A stretch of 31,163 bases of DNA from an uncultured Clostridia bacterium (GCA_934249265.1 CAKQKQ010000012.1:1-31163), one strand, 5' to 3'. Counted from the first letter of the stretch, positions 16,112 through 24,943 are shown. The notes: generated by a model from the sequence alone, not told the origin. Numbers and translations: made by a program.

Positions 16112-16671
16112 GATTTTTTCTCCGTATCGAATTCTTTTAAAACTTCCGCAATTTTTTCGGTGGGAAAACCCACAACGTTGTCAAAACTGCCAATATATTT
16201 TTCAACTAAATCGTACCCGTCTTGAATACCGTAACTGCCCGCTTTGCCCTTCCATAAACCGCTTTGCAAATACTTTTTTATGTACTCGTCCGACAGTTTA
16301 TTAAATTTAACTTCGGTGCAGTCGTATGCGGTGACCGATTTATCTTTATTTATTATCGTAAAACCGCTGATTACTTTGTGCGTGTTGCCCGAAAGTTTCT
16401 TAAGGGTGCAAAAAGCGTCGTTTTCATCTTTGGGTTTACCCAAAATTTCGCTATTAAACACGACGATTGTGTCCGCGCCGATTACCGTGCCGCCGAACCT
16501 AAAAAAAACGTCTTGCGCCTTTTGTTTTGAAAGCGACATTGCCACTTGCTCGGGACTTAAATTTTCGTCTATTTTTTCCTCGATTTCGCTTGGAATGACC
16601 TTAAATTTTATATTGAGTTTTTTAATAAGTTCTTTTCTTCTGGGCGAAGTCGATGCAAGTATAAGTTCCAT
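16108..16671 (-). CDS. maf: Maf-type nucleoside triphosphate pyrophosphatase
   Basis: 187 residues, typical for Maf/YhdE (about 190). The family hydrolyses non-canonical or UTP/dTTP nucleotides to the monophosphate and PPi. Motifs: ASTSPRRKEL (6-15, substrate-binding SxRR), GADT with D67 as the catalytic-type Asp, GKP (79-81), GKAGSYGIQD and GSFDNVVGFP. It is followed by the mreB-like gene with a 4-base ATGA overlap, so the two are translated in one operon. The promoter is at 16700-16728; the ribosome site is weak. Confidence 0.93.
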   Translation of the reverse strand: MELILASTSPRRKELIKKLNIKFKVIPSEIEEKIDENLSPEQVAMSLSKQKAQDVFFRFGGTVIGADTIVVFNSEILGKPKDENDAFCTLKKLSGNTHKVISGFTIINKDKSVTAYDCTEVKFNKLSDEYIKKYLQSGLWKGKAGSYGIQDGYDLVEKYIGSFDNVVGFPTEKIAEVLKEFDTEKKS

Positions 16672-16699
16672 TTTTCGTCAAATTTCTTTCGTTTCCCTT

Positions 16700-16728
16700 A
16701 TTATACGATATTTTACTCGCTTTGTAAA
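16700..16728 (-). promoter_or_regulatory. maf-mreB operon promoter
   Basis: On the minus strand TTTACA (16723-16728), 17 bases and TATAAT (16700-16705), with a predicted start about 22 bases before the maf ATG. Confidence 0.75.
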
Positions 16729-16920
16729 GATTTTATCTCAATTTTTAAATAAATATAAATTGCGCTCCGTTAGTCATTTGCTAAATCACCATTTAAAAAC
16801 GGTTTTTATGCCGATTTTGCAGTTTATAAAATAAGGCAAAAACCCTTTTTCGCCATCTACAAATTTCGCAGTGTCTTTATAAAATTCGTTTTGTTTACTA
16901 TCCGTCAAACCGTCTGTTTA

Positions 16921-17007
16921 GCAATGTTTTTATAAAATAAAAGTAACAGTAAGCGAAATACTTTTTCGCTCTCGATTAATTTTGCGATGTTTTTATAAAA
17001 TAAAAGT
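16921..17007. repeat. Direct repeat of 24 bp, 63 bases apart
   Basis: 16921-16944 and 16984-17007 are identical except for one base; both contain ATGTTTTTATAAAATAAAAG. Between them is a small hairpin, AGCGAAA / TTTCGCT (about 16952-16970). The 16672-17199 gap otherwise holds the maf promoter and a terminator, and no gene. Confidence 0.6.
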
Positions 17008-17050
17008 CCGACTTTATTTGAGGTGTTCTCAATCTCATCGGACTTTTTTA
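17002..17050. terminator. Bidirectional terminator downstream of the LRR lipoprotein gene
   Basis: The 10-bp stem AAAAGTCCGA (17002-17011) / TCGGACTTTT (17038-17047) has an inner TTGAG/CTCAA stem and T-rich DNA on both sides. It is about 150 bases past the stop of the minus-strand lipoprotein gene. Confidence 0.75.
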
Positions 17051-17199
17051 TTATTTTAAATTTGTTTTAGCGTAAAACCGATATCGGTATTAAACAAACC
17101 CCGCCGTCTTTTAAGCCGCCATTATAAACAGCCTTTTAATAGGCTTAAATTCGCTTAATCAAAGCCGCTTTTACTGCCGCTTTAATTGTCAAAAGCAAA

Positions 17200-17805
17200 T
17201 TATTTTGCAACGATTTGGTTGTTTTCCGATTTAAAATATTGGTTGTTTTCGCTTACGTCGATAGTGCAAGTGCAGCCGTCGAAAGCCTTTTCGCCGATTT
17301 CCCTTACGTTTGCCGTAACGTAAACCGAAGACAACGAAGTGCAACCGATAAACGCACGTGCGCCGATTACTTCGAGCGACGAGCAAAACTCGATGCCTTT
17401 GAGACTTACGCAATAACTAAATGCGCCCGTATCTATCGTTTTTATGTTTTTGTTTACGGAAAATTCCACCGTTTTAAGCAAAGAACATCTTACAAAAGCA
17501 TATGCGCCGATCGTCGTATACGATTCGGGTATATAAATTCTTTCGATTTTGCTTTCTTCAAACGCCGAGTCGGCAATTGTCGTAACTGCCTTACCATCGT
17601 GCTGTGAAGGAAGAACCACCGTTGCGGGTAAATCGTTTAAATCTTTAGCCGCGATCATATAAGTATCGTCGTCTAAAAGCGTGAAATTGAAATAACTGTC
17701 GGCAGTCGGCTCTTTTCTTTTAAGACCTACGTCGCAAGCGGAAAATGCGGTGATGCAAACCGCTATCGTAAGTACAAAAGCAAAAATACTTGTAAATTTT
17801 TTCAT
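17200..17805 (-). CDS. Small leucine-rich-repeat (BspA-like) lipoprotein
   Basis: 201 residues. The signal peptide (1-23) ends in a lipobox FSAC with C24 as the lipid site, so it is exported and anchored to the membrane outside. Residues about 75-185 are BspA-type LRR_5 repeats with spacing of about 23: TTIADSAFEESKIERIYIP, TTIGAYAFVRCSLLKTVEF, KTIDTGAFSYCVSLKGIEF, EVIGARAFIGCTSLSSVYV, REIGEKAFDGC. These repeats usually mediate binding to host or matrix proteins or to other cells; the partner is unknown. It is a single gene with its own promoter (17853-17881) and AGGAGA before the ATG. Confidence 0.85.
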   Translation of the reverse strand: MKKFTSIFAFVLTIAVCITAFSACDVGLKRKEPTADSYFNFTLLDDDTYMIAAKDLNDLPATVVLPSQHDGKAVTTIADSAFEESKIERIYIPESYTTIGAYAFVRCSLLKTVEFSVNKNIKTIDTGAFSYCVSLKGIEFCSSLEVIGARAFIGCTSLSSVYVTANVREIGEKAFDGCTCTIDVSENNQYFKSENNQIVAK

Positions 17806-17852
17806 TGCTCTCTCCTATTACGGATTATCATAAACCCGCCCTATACATAATT

Positions 17853-17881
17853 AGTATAACAATAAAATCGACTTTTGTCAA
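17853..17881 (-). promoter_or_regulatory. Promoter of the LRR lipoprotein gene
   Basis: On the minus strand a perfect TTGACA (17876-17881), 17 bases and TATACT (17853-17858). Confidence 0.8.
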
Positions 17882-17928
17882 TATCAATATGTTTTTTAAT
17901 GCAATTTTTTATTAAAAAACTCAATTTT

Positions 17929-18975
17929 TTACTCGTTTAACCCCACGCTCGCCTTTGCGTTTAGCGTTAAATCGGCAAAATTGCGTTTTTTGTATTGAAT
18001 AAACGCCTCCGCGCCTATCATTGCGGCGTTGTCGGTACATAAAATTTTCGGCGGCAAATACAATTTTATTCCTTCTTTTTGCGCCCTTTCGGTGAGAATA
18101 AGCCTTAAATATCCGTTTGCGGCAACTCCTCCGCCGATAGTTATCGTTTTAAGCGAATATTCTTTCGCCGCCTCGAAAGCCTTGTCTGCAAGTATGTCCA
18201 AAGCCGCACATTGGAACGAACAAGCCACGTCGGCTTTGCTGAAATCCTCGCCCGTCTGCTGCTTGTTGTGCACGTAATTTATCACTGCGGTTTTAAGTCC
18301 GCTGTAAGAAAATTTATAGCCGCCCACGCCTTTAAGCATTTTCGGCATCGGCACTACGTTTTTGCCGCTTGAAGCAAGTTTTTCTATGTTCGGTCCGCCC
18401 GGGTAATTGAGCCCGAGTACCCTCGCCACTTTGTCGAAAGCCTCGCCCACGGCGTCGTCCATCGTTTCGCCGAGCACCTTATATTCGGTGTAATCTTTTA
18501 CGACTATTATCGCCGTATGCCCTCCGCTCGCCAAAATGCTGACAAACGGCGGTTGCAATTCGGGATTATTTAAGTAAGACGCCGCAAGATGCCCCCTAAT
18601 GTGACTGACGGGTATAAGCGGAACGTTTAACGAGTACGCAAGTGCTTTTGCGTAAGACACGCCCACGAGCAACGCGCCGAGCAAGCCCGCGCCGTAAGTA
18701 ACCGCCACCGCGTCGATGTCTTTAAGTGTAATGCCCGCGTCCTTTACCGCCTTTTCGACCGTTAAAGAAATTACCGAAGTGTGCGCTCTCGATGCTATTT
18801 CGGGCACTACGCCGCCGAATTTGACGTGTTCTTGACACGAACTCATTATTACCGACGACAAAATTTGACGCCCGCCCTTTATGCAAGCGGCGGCTGTCTC
18901 GTCGCACGAAGATTCTATCGCAAGAATAATCGCGTCGTCTTTAATTGTATAATTTTTATCGTTTGCCTTATCCAT
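17929..18975 (-). CDS. tsaD: tRNA N6-threonylcarbamoyladenosine transferase TsaD (Gcp/Kae1)
   Basis: 348 residues from ATG 18973-18975 (an in-frame TTG four codons earlier at 18985-18987 is less likely). TsaD, with TsaB and TsaE, transfers threonylcarbamoyl-AMP to A37 of ANN-decoding tRNAs. Key motifs: ESSCDETAAA (21-30), metal-binding H125 and H129 in VSHIRGH, SGGHT (150-154), YPGGPNIEKLA, GGGVAANGYLR and the C-terminal LCTDNAAMIGAEA. It follows prfB by 52 bases on the same strand and probably shares its transcript. tsaB and tsaE are not in the window. Confidence 0.95.
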   Translation of the reverse strand: MDKANDKNYTIKDDAIILAIESSCDETAAACIKGGRQILSSVIMSSCQEHVKFGGVVPEIASRAHTSVISLTVEKAVKDAGITLKDIDAVAVTYGAGLLGALLVGVSYAKALAYSLNVPLIPVSHIRGHLAASYLNNPELQPPFVSILASGGHTAIIVVKDYTEYKVLGETMDDAVGEAFDKVARVLGLNYPGGPNIEKLASSGKNVVPMPKMLKGVGGYKFSYSGLKTAVINYVHNKQQTGEDFSKADVACSFQCAALDILADKAFEAAKEYSLKTITIGGGVAANGYLRLILTERAQKEGIKLYLPPKILCTDNAAMIGAEAFIQYKKRNFADLTLNAKASVGLNE

Positions 18976-19027
18976 TTTAATTTGCAACTTTTTTCGTGCG
19001 CTAATTAAGATTTTTGTGTTGCGCTTA

Positions 19028-20126
19028 TTATGATTTTTTCAAATAATCAACTATAAATTCGTCGATTTCGCCGTTCATTACCGCTTGAATATTGGCGGTT
19101 TCACAGCCCGTTCTGTGGTCCTTTACAAGGGTGTACGGGCAAAATACGTAACTGCGTATTTGACTGCCCCACTCGATTTTTTTGATGTTTCCTTTAAGTT
19201 CTTGCGCTTGCTCGAGCCTTTCTTCTTCTCTCTTTTCCAAAAGTTTGCTCATAAGCATTTTCATCGCTTGTTCTCTGTTTTGCACTTGCGAACGCTCGTT
19301 TTGGCACGCGACGATTATACCCGTGGGTATGTGAGTGATACGTATTGCCGATTCGGTTTTGTTTACGTGCTGACCGCCCGCGCCGCTGCTTCTGTACGTG
19401 TCTACTTTTATTTCGTCGGGTTTAATCACTATTTCGCCCGTATCCTCTATTTCGGGCATAACTTCTACCGACGAAAAAGACGTGTGTCTTCTCGCGTTAG
19501 AGTCGAAAGGCGAAATTCTCACAAGTCTGTGCACGCCCTTTTCGGCTTTTAAAAAACCGTATGCGTTTTCGCCCTCTATTTTAAACGAAATGCTTTTAAT
19601 ACCCGCCTCGTCGCCGGGAAGTCTGTCGAGTTCGGTAAGGGTGTAATCGTGCTTTTGAGCGTAATACATATACATTCTGTAAAGCATTTCCGTCCAGTCG
19701 CACGCCTCTGTGCCGCCCGCGCCCGCATGCAAAGTCATTATCGCGTTGCAAGCGTCGTATTTGCCTTTTAAAAGCGTGCGCAAACGTATTTCCGCAATGT
19801 CTTTTTCGGCGGTGTTTAACTCGTTTTCGACCTCTTCCATAAACGAATCGTCGTTTTCTTCTTCGGCAAGCGCGATCATTTCCTCTGCGTCGGTAATGGC
19901 TTTCTGCGCTTTGTCGTATGCGTCTAATTTGTTTTTTATGCCTTGAATTTGTCTCGCCAAAACCTTTGTCTTTTCAAGGTCTTGCCAAACTTCCGGCTTT
20001 TCTTGTTCTGCCTCTAATTCCTTTAACTTTACTCTTTGATTATCGATGTCAAAGAGAGTAGCCAGCCTCTGAAAGCGTCTGGCTCAAGTCTTTGATTTTC
20101 TCTCTGTAAATATCTGCGTTAATCAT
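19028..20126 (-). CDS. prfB: Peptide chain release factor 2, expressed through a programmed +1 frameshift
   Basis: RF2 recognises UGA and UAA and triggers peptide release. The ATG at 20124-20126 follows AAAGGAG and encodes MINADIYREKIKDLSQTLSEAGYSL before an in-frame TGA. The stop lies in CTT TGA C (20048-20054), the classic RF2 autoregulatory slippery site. The +1 frame continues DIDNQRVKLKELEAEQ... to 19028 and totals 365 residues, the usual RF2 length. The SPF anticodon-like tripeptide (VRISPFDSNARR) and the catalytic GGQ (SSGAGGQHVNKTESAIRITH) are present. It lies downstream of secA, as in Bacillus, and upstream of tsaD. Calling only the downstream frame (19028-19960) would lose about 55 residues. 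Confidence 0.96.
20048..20054 (-). promoter_or_regulatory. Programmed frameshift site of prfB
   Basis: CTTTGAC read on the minus strand: CTT is the slippery codon, TGA the RF2-specific stop, followed by C, the weak-termination context. Low RF2 lets the ribosome slip +1, which makes more RF2. A purine-rich AGAGG lies upstream but further away than in E. coli, so the stimulatory Shine-Dalgarno is weaker. Confidence 0.93.
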
Positions 20127-20202
20127 TTAGACTCCTTTACGGGCTATGCCCTGATTTTTGTTATATTTTCCTTTATTTTTGACTTTAAAATTGGCTTAAA
20201 TT

Positions 20203-20238
20203 GACGTTTTTACGCAATACGTACGGCGTAAAGTCGTC
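20203..20238. repeat. Dispersed palindrome, copy 3
   Basis: The core TTTTTACGCAATAC / GTACGGCGTAAA is flanked by GACG and CGTC arms that extend the stem. It lies between secA and prfB, about 77 bases upstream of the prfB ATG. Confidence 0.7.
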
Positions 20239-20292
20239 AGTTTTTTAATTTACCGCTATAAGCCACCAAAAACAATTTTTGCCTTTGCTTAC

Positions 20293-20322
20293 AAAAAGGA
20301 GCAATGATTTATGCCCCTTTTT
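20293..20322 (-). terminator. Candidate secA terminator
   Basis: An 11-bp stem with one mismatch (20293-20303 with 20312-20322; AAAAAGG / CCTTTTT ends), 8-base loop, followed on the minus strand by TTTTTG. It lies 70 bases past the secA stop and would separate secA from prfB at least partly. Next to it (20323-20348) a 13-bp unit, ATAATGCTTAAAT, is tandemly duplicated exactly. Confidence 0.6.
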
Positions 20323-20391
20323 ATAATGCTTAAATATAATGCTTAAATCGGTAAAACCGAAATTTATTTTTAAAAACTTAAACCGTTTAAA

Positions 20392-23076
20392 TTATCTGCC
20401 GCAACAGTTTTTATACTTTTTGCCGCTGCCGCAAGGACACGGGTCGTTTCTGCCGACGGTTTGCGCTTTTCTCACGGTTACGCCGCCGTTGTTTTCGCTG
20501 CTGCCGCCTACGTTTTTATATTCCTTCTTTTCTTCCTTTTTGGGCATCGTGTTGATTTCGACTTTCAAAAGCATAGAAACGGTGTCTTCTTGTATGCTTG
20601 CAGTCATCGCTTCAAACATTTCAAGACCCTCTTTCTTGTATGCGTTGATGGGGTCTTCGTTGCCGTAAGCACGCAAAGAAATACCTCTCTTGAGTTTATC
20701 CATATCGTCGATATGGTCGATCCACTTTCTGTCAACGTTTCTCAAAAGAATCATTCTTTCGAGTTCGCCGAAGTCGATGTCCATTTCTTTGTATTTTTCT
20801 ATCTTTTCTTCATAACATTCGATTACCTTTTCGGTAAGTTTTTGCATGAAGAAATCATAGTCCCAAAGTTCCAAATTCTTTGTAGTGACGAAATTGGTTT
20901 CGGGCGGCAAAAGTCTTTCTTCGATTATTCTGTTGAGTTTATCAACGTCCCAAAGTTCGGGCTTTTTAGCGTTATCGATACCCTTGCTTGCAATTTCCAC
21001 AACGTAATCGGGAATAAGTTTGAGTATGTCTTCGTGTACGCTTTCGCCCCTTAAAACCTTCATTCTTTCATCGTACATTACTTGACGTTGAGTGTTCATT
21101 ACGTCGTCGTACTGAATGATGTTCTTTCTTATGCCGAAGTTTTTGCCCTCGATCATTCTTTGAGCGTTTTCTATACTTCTCGAAAGCATTTTTGCGGAAA
21201 GCGGCTCGTCTTCTTGCACTTTAAAGAAGGAATACAAGCCTTGCAATTTTTCTCCGCCGAACCTTATCGCCAAATCGTCTTCGAGCGAAATGAAGAATTG
21301 CGACGAACCGGGGTCGCCTTGACGGCCCGCTCTACCTCTCAATTGGTTGTCGATACGTCTCGATTCGTGTCTTTCCGTACCGATGATATGCAAGCCGCCG
21401 CAAGCCATAACTTCTTGTTTTTGCTTGTCGGTATCTACCGAATATTTAGCGAGCAACTCTCTATATTCTTCTCTTACTTGTTTTACCTCGTCGGACACTT
21501 CTTGCATGTAAGAAGTTGCAAGTTCTATAATTTCTTCGTTTATTCCTTGATTTCTGAGGTCTTGTTTAGCGAGATATTCGGGGTTGCCGCCGAGCAAAAT
21601 ATCCGTACCACGACCTGCCATGTTGGTGGCGATGGTTACCGCGCCTTTTTGACCCGCTTGAGCGATGATTTCAGCCTCTCTCTTGTGGTTTTTAGCGTTT
21701 AAGATATTGTGCTTTATTTTATTTTTAAGCAACTGTCTTGAAATTTCCTCTGACTTTTCAACGGTAATCGTACCCACGAGGATAGGTTGACCTTTGCTGT
21801 GTCTTTCGATGATTTCGGCAATAATCGCCTTGAGTTTGCCCCTTTCGGTAGAATAAATAACGTCGGGCATATCCTTTCTAATCATCGGCTTGTTGGTGGG
21901 AATTTCAAGTACGTCGAGACCGTAAATCGTCCTAAATTCTTCTTCTTCGGTCTTTGCAGTACCCGTCATACCCGACAACTTTTTATAAAGACGGAAATAG
22001 TTTTGGAAAGTAATCGTGGCGTAAGTCTTGTTCTCGTTTCTGATAGGCACGTTTTCTTTCGCTTCGATCGCTTGGTGCAAACCGTCGGAATATCTCCTAC
22101 CTATCATAAGTCTGCCCGTAAATTCGTCGACTATGATAATTTCTCCGTCGTTTACAACGTAGTCGTTGTCTCTCTTGAAAATATAATGAGCCTTTAAGGC
22201 TTGTTGTATGTGGTGGTTGAGTTCCGAATTGGAAATATCGGAAAGGTCTTGTATACCGAAAAATCTTTCGGCTTTATAAGTACCCGACTCGGTGATTTGC
22301 ACGGACTTTTCTTTTATATCGACGGTAAAATCTTCGTCGATTTTCAAGGTCTTTACAAAACGGTTTGCGTCGTAATACATATCCGACGATTTGCCGCCTT
22401 TACCCGAAATGATAAGCGGAGTTCTCGCCTCGTCGATTAAAATCGAGTCTACCTCGTCGACGATAGCAAATTCAAGTCCCCTTTGAACCATTTGTTTAAG
22501 GCTGGTTTTAAGGTTATCTCTCAAATAGTCGAAACCAAACTCGTTGTTAGTACCGTAAGTGATGTCGCAGTTATACGCTTCTCTCTTGCGGTCGTCGTCC
22601 ATGTCGTGTACGTTTACGCCGACGGTAAGACCCAAAAATCTGTGAACTTTACCCATCCACTCGGCGTCACGTTTTGCAAGGTAATCGTTGACGGTGACTA
22701 TATGCACGCCTTTGCCCGTAAGAGCGTTGAGGTATGCGGGGAGCGTCGCCATAAGCGTTTTACCTTCACCCGTTTTAAGTTCGGCAACTCTGCCTTGGTG
22801 CACGCAGATACCGCCCATAAGTTGCACCTTGTAGTGGCGCATATTAAGCACTCTGTAACTCGCCTCTCTCACAACGGCGAAAGCGTCGTACAAAATTTTA
22901 TCGAGCGTTTCTCCGTTTGCAAGTCTTTGCTTTAAAACGTTGGTTTGATCCTTGAGTTCTTCATCGCTCATTGCCTCGTACTTGGGTTGCAAGTCGATGA
23001 TTTTATCAGCCATCGCGCTGATTTTTTTCAAACTTCTTCTCGAATCGGAATTTAATATATATCTTATTAAGCCCAT
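20392..23076 (-). CDS. secA: Preprotein translocase ATPase SecA
   Basis: 894 residues, full length. SecA drives unfolded preproteins through SecYEG by ATP hydrolysis. Visible features: helicase motor with GEGKT (103-107, Walker A), DEVDS (207-211, Walker B type), TNNEFGFDYLRDN, TIATNMAGRGTDI and GRAGRQGDPGSSQF of the second motor domain, and the C-terminal SEC-C zinc site CPCGSGKKYKNCC (879-891) that binds SecB or ribosomes. ATG follows GGGAG, with its own promoter at 23116-23144. comFC upstream and prfB downstream match Firmicute order, but no hpf gene lies between comFC and secA. Confidence 0.98.
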   Translation of the reverse strand: MGLIRYILNSDSRRSLKKISAMADKIIDLQPKYEAMSDEELKDQTNVLKQRLANGETLDKILYDAFAVVREASYRVLNMRHYKVQLMGGICVHQGRVAELKTGEGKTLMATLPAYLNALTGKGVHIVTVNDYLAKRDAEWMGKVHRFLGLTVGVNVHDMDDDRKREAYNCDITYGTNNEFGFDYLRDNLKTSLKQMVQRGLEFAIVDEVDSILIDEARTPLIISGKGGKSSDMYYDANRFVKTLKIDEDFTVDIKEKSVQITESGTYKAERFFGIQDLSDISNSELNHHIQQALKAHYIFKRDNDYVVNDGEIIIVDEFTGRLMIGRRYSDGLHQAIEAKENVPIRNENKTYATITFQNYFRLYKKLSGMTGTAKTEEEEFRTIYGLDVLEIPTNKPMIRKDMPDVIYSTERGKLKAIIAEIIERHSKGQPILVGTITVEKSEEISRQLLKNKIKHNILNAKNHKREAEIIAQAGQKGAVTIATNMAGRGTDILLGGNPEYLAKQDLRNQGINEEIIELATSYMQEVSDEVKQVREEYRELLAKYSVDTDKQKQEVMACGGLHIIGTERHESRRIDNQLRGRAGRQGDPGSSQFFISLEDDLAIRFGGEKLQGLYSFFKVQEDEPLSAKMLSRSIENAQRMIEGKNFGIRKNIIQYDDVMNTQRQVMYDERMKVLRGESVHEDILKLIPDYVVEIASKGIDNAKKPELWDVDKLNRIIEERLLPPETNFVTTKNLELWDYDFFMQKLTEKVIECYEEKIEKYKEMDIDFGELERMILLRNVDRKWIDHIDDMDKLKRGISLRAYGNEDPINAYKKEGLEMFEAMTASIQEDTVSMLLKVEINTMPKKEEKKEYKNVGGSSENNGGVTVRKAQTVGRNDPCPCGSGKKYKNCCGR

Positions 23077-23115
23077 TTATTCTATTTTCTCCCTATAAGA
23101 GTTATTATAAATACT

Positions 23116-23144
23116 ATTTTACTATATTTTAACAAATATGTAAA
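23116..23144 (-). promoter_or_regulatory. secA promoter
   Basis: On the minus strand TTTACA (23139-23144), 17 bases and TAAAAT (23116-23121). Confidence 0.65.
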
Positions 23145-23438
23145 TACATTTTTTCGATTTTTATGCGTTTTTATTTGCAAAAACGTTAATTTTTGTCGAT
23201 TATCGCAAAAACGCTATCTCTTTTACACATTTTTATTGATTTTACTTATAAGTGTTTATGCGTTTTTGTCTTTGTGTCTTTATTTCCTTTATTGCTTTGT
23301 TTACTTGTGTTTGGCATCTGTTTGCCGTTTGTTTGCTGTCTGTTTTGCGTCGAAAATTTTATATGCCTTGTTCGCCGCTTGCGATTTACTTTGCAAATAT
23401 TTATGTAACGCCTAATTTGCAACGCCTAATTTTACTCA

Positions 23439-23514
23439 CTCAATTCACCGCCGATTACCAAGCCGAATTTTTCCCGCTCAATTCACCGCCGATTACCAAA
23501 CCGAATTTTTACTC
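23439..23514. repeat. Tandem duplication, 38-bp unit
   Basis: 23439-23476 and 23477-23514 share CTCAATTCACCGCCGATTACC and CCGAATTTTT with only a few mismatches. It lies just past the comFC stop in the 467-base comFC-secA gap, which otherwise holds the secA promoter and no supported gene. Confidence 0.75.
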
Positions 23515-23543
23515 ACTTTAATTTTTATTTATTCAATATCCCG

Positions 23544-24281
23544 CTATACAATATCCACGCCTTTAAGTTCGTCTCTTCTCGAAGCGACGGTAAGCAAATC
23601 CACTTCTGCCGCGCCGGCGTTGTAAAGCACTTTCGCCACTGCGTGAGCGGTACTGCCCGTTGTTAAAATATCGTCGATAACCAAAATCTTTTTGCCCTTG
23701 ACCGCTTGACGGTCTACCACTTTAAACGCGCCCGACAAATTTTCAAGTCTTTCATTTAGCGACAAACTCTTTTGATCGTCCGTTTCTTTTACTTTTTCAA
23801 GCGTGTTTATCGACGGAACGTTTACTAAAACAGAAAGTTCGTCGGCGATGAGTTTCGCTTGATTATACTTTCTAATCTTCATCTTGTTTTTGGAAATCGG
23901 CACGTAAGTCAAAAAGTCCACGTGAGAAAACTCTTTGTCGAAAACGGGTTTCATTTCTTTCGCAAACACCCTCGACAAATATTTCTTGTTGTCGCTTTTG
24001 TACGCAATGATAAGTCTCCTTATCGGTTCTTCATAAGAAAATACACTTCTTGCTTTTGAAAAACACGGAGTATATTTCTTGCACATAAGACAGTACCCGC
24101 CGCTCAAAAACGTGGGTCTGCCGCAATGCACGCATATGTTGTCTTTAACGCGGACTATTTGCTTTTCGCAGTCTGCGCAAAAATTTTCTTTATTAAAAAC
24201 TTCTCTTTTACAAACGTTGCACGTGCAGTCTTCACGCACTACGTATTTAATGAAAAAGTCTTTTATCCCCGATTTGTCCAT
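23544..24281 (-). CDS. comFC: ComF family phosphoribosyltransferase-like protein
   Basis: 245 residues, typical for ComFC. An N-terminal zinc-ribbon pair is shown by Cys 19/21/24, 35/38, 50/53 and 64/67; a PRTase domain carries VIDDILTTGST (201-211, PRPP-binding signature) and YVPISKNKMKIRKYNQAKLIAD. In naturally competent bacteria ComFC supports uptake or processing of transforming ssDNA; many non-competent bacteria also keep it. Here comFA and other com genes are absent from the window. It lies 38 bases downstream of the LMW-PTP gene, probably the same operon, and upstream of secA as in Bacillus. Confidence 0.9.
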   Translation of the reverse strand: MDKSGIKDFFIKYVVREDCTCNVCKREVFNKENFCADCEKQIVRVKDNICVHCGRPTFLSGGYCLMCKKYTPCFSKARSVFSYEEPIRRLIIAYKSDNKKYLSRVFAKEMKPVFDKEFSHVDFLTYVPISKNKMKIRKYNQAKLIADELSVLVNVPSINTLEKVKETDDQKSLSLNERLENLSGAFKVVDRQAVKGKKILVIDDILTTGSTAHAVAKVLYNAGAAEVDLLTVASRRDELKGVDIV

Positions 24282-24319
24282 ACCGATTAAATTTCCCCGA
24301 TTTCATATTAATTAAATTT

Positions 24320-24784
24320 TTAATTGAGTTTGTGGCGTTTAGAAATAAAGGTAAACAAGCCGTCTATGCCTTTAATAATATCGTCGTAAGTCTTGTTAAA
24401 GTCGCCCGTGTAATATGGATCGGCAACGTCTCCGCCACCGCAAAACGACATCAAAAGGTAAACTTTGTCCATATTTTTTCCGCCGAAAATCCTTTCAATG
24501 CTGTTTAAATTATATTTATCCATACAAATTATATAATCGTAATAATCGCCGTCCTCTTTTACAAGTTTTACCGCCCTTTTACCGCTACAGTCGATACCTT
24601 TAGAAAGTAAAATTCTCTTCGCGGGCGGATAAACGGGATTTCCCACCTCTTCATAAGAAGTAGCCGACGAAACTATTTCAAACTCGTTTATAAGTCCTTT
24701 CCTTTTAATATAGTCTTTAAACAGAAATTCAGCCATTGGCGAACGGCAAATATTACCCAAGCACACAAAGTTTATCTTTATCAA
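24320..24784 (-). CDS. Low molecular weight protein-tyrosine phosphatase
   Basis: 154 residues, a normal LMW-PTP. The P-loop CLGNICRS near the N-terminus gives catalytic C8 and R14 (CX5R), and the general acid is D122 in DPYYTGDF. Such enzymes dephosphorylate tyrosine kinases of exopolysaccharide systems or arginine-phosphorylated proteins; neither partner is visible here. The start is TTG at 24782-24784, supported by AGAGGTG 6 bases upstream; no nearby ATG precedes the P-loop. It is the first gene of a probable operon with comFC. Its long leader (about 150 bases) carries a copy of the dispersed palindrome directly before the ribosome site. Confidence 0.93.
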   Translation of the reverse strand: MIKINFVCLGNICRSPMAEFLFKDYIKRKGLINEFEIVSSATSYEEVGNPVYPPAKRILLSKGIDCSGKRAVKLVKEDGDYYDYIICMDKYNLNSIERIFGGKNMDKVYLLMSFCGGGDVADPYYTGDFNKTYDDIIKGIDGLFTFISKRHKLN

Positions 24785-24798
24785 ATTGCACCTCTTTT

Positions 24799-24834
24799 GT
24801 CGTTTTTACAGCATACGCATTGCGTAAAACCGAC
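24799..24834. repeat. Dispersed palindrome, copy 4, in the LMW-PTP leader
   Basis: TTTTTACAGCATAC / GCATTGCGTAAAA flanked by GTCG and CGAC. It is transcribed in the LMW-PTP 5' leader and ends a few bases before the AGAGGTG ribosome site, so the RNA hairpin could affect translation. Confidence 0.7.
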
Positions 24835-24943
24835 TTTTTGTTGATTTTCGGCGGCGTATTAAACGTTTCAACCGTCCGCTGTTGCGCTTTAAAATTTCGC
24901 GGTTTATGGCCGGCACTTTATTGCGACATTTAATCGATTTTTA

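Noticed and set aside
23193..23521. Cys/Leu/Phe-rich plus-strand ORFs upstream of secA
   Set aside because: They overlap low-complexity AT-rich DNA and a 38-bp tandem duplication, with no ribosome site; probably spurious.
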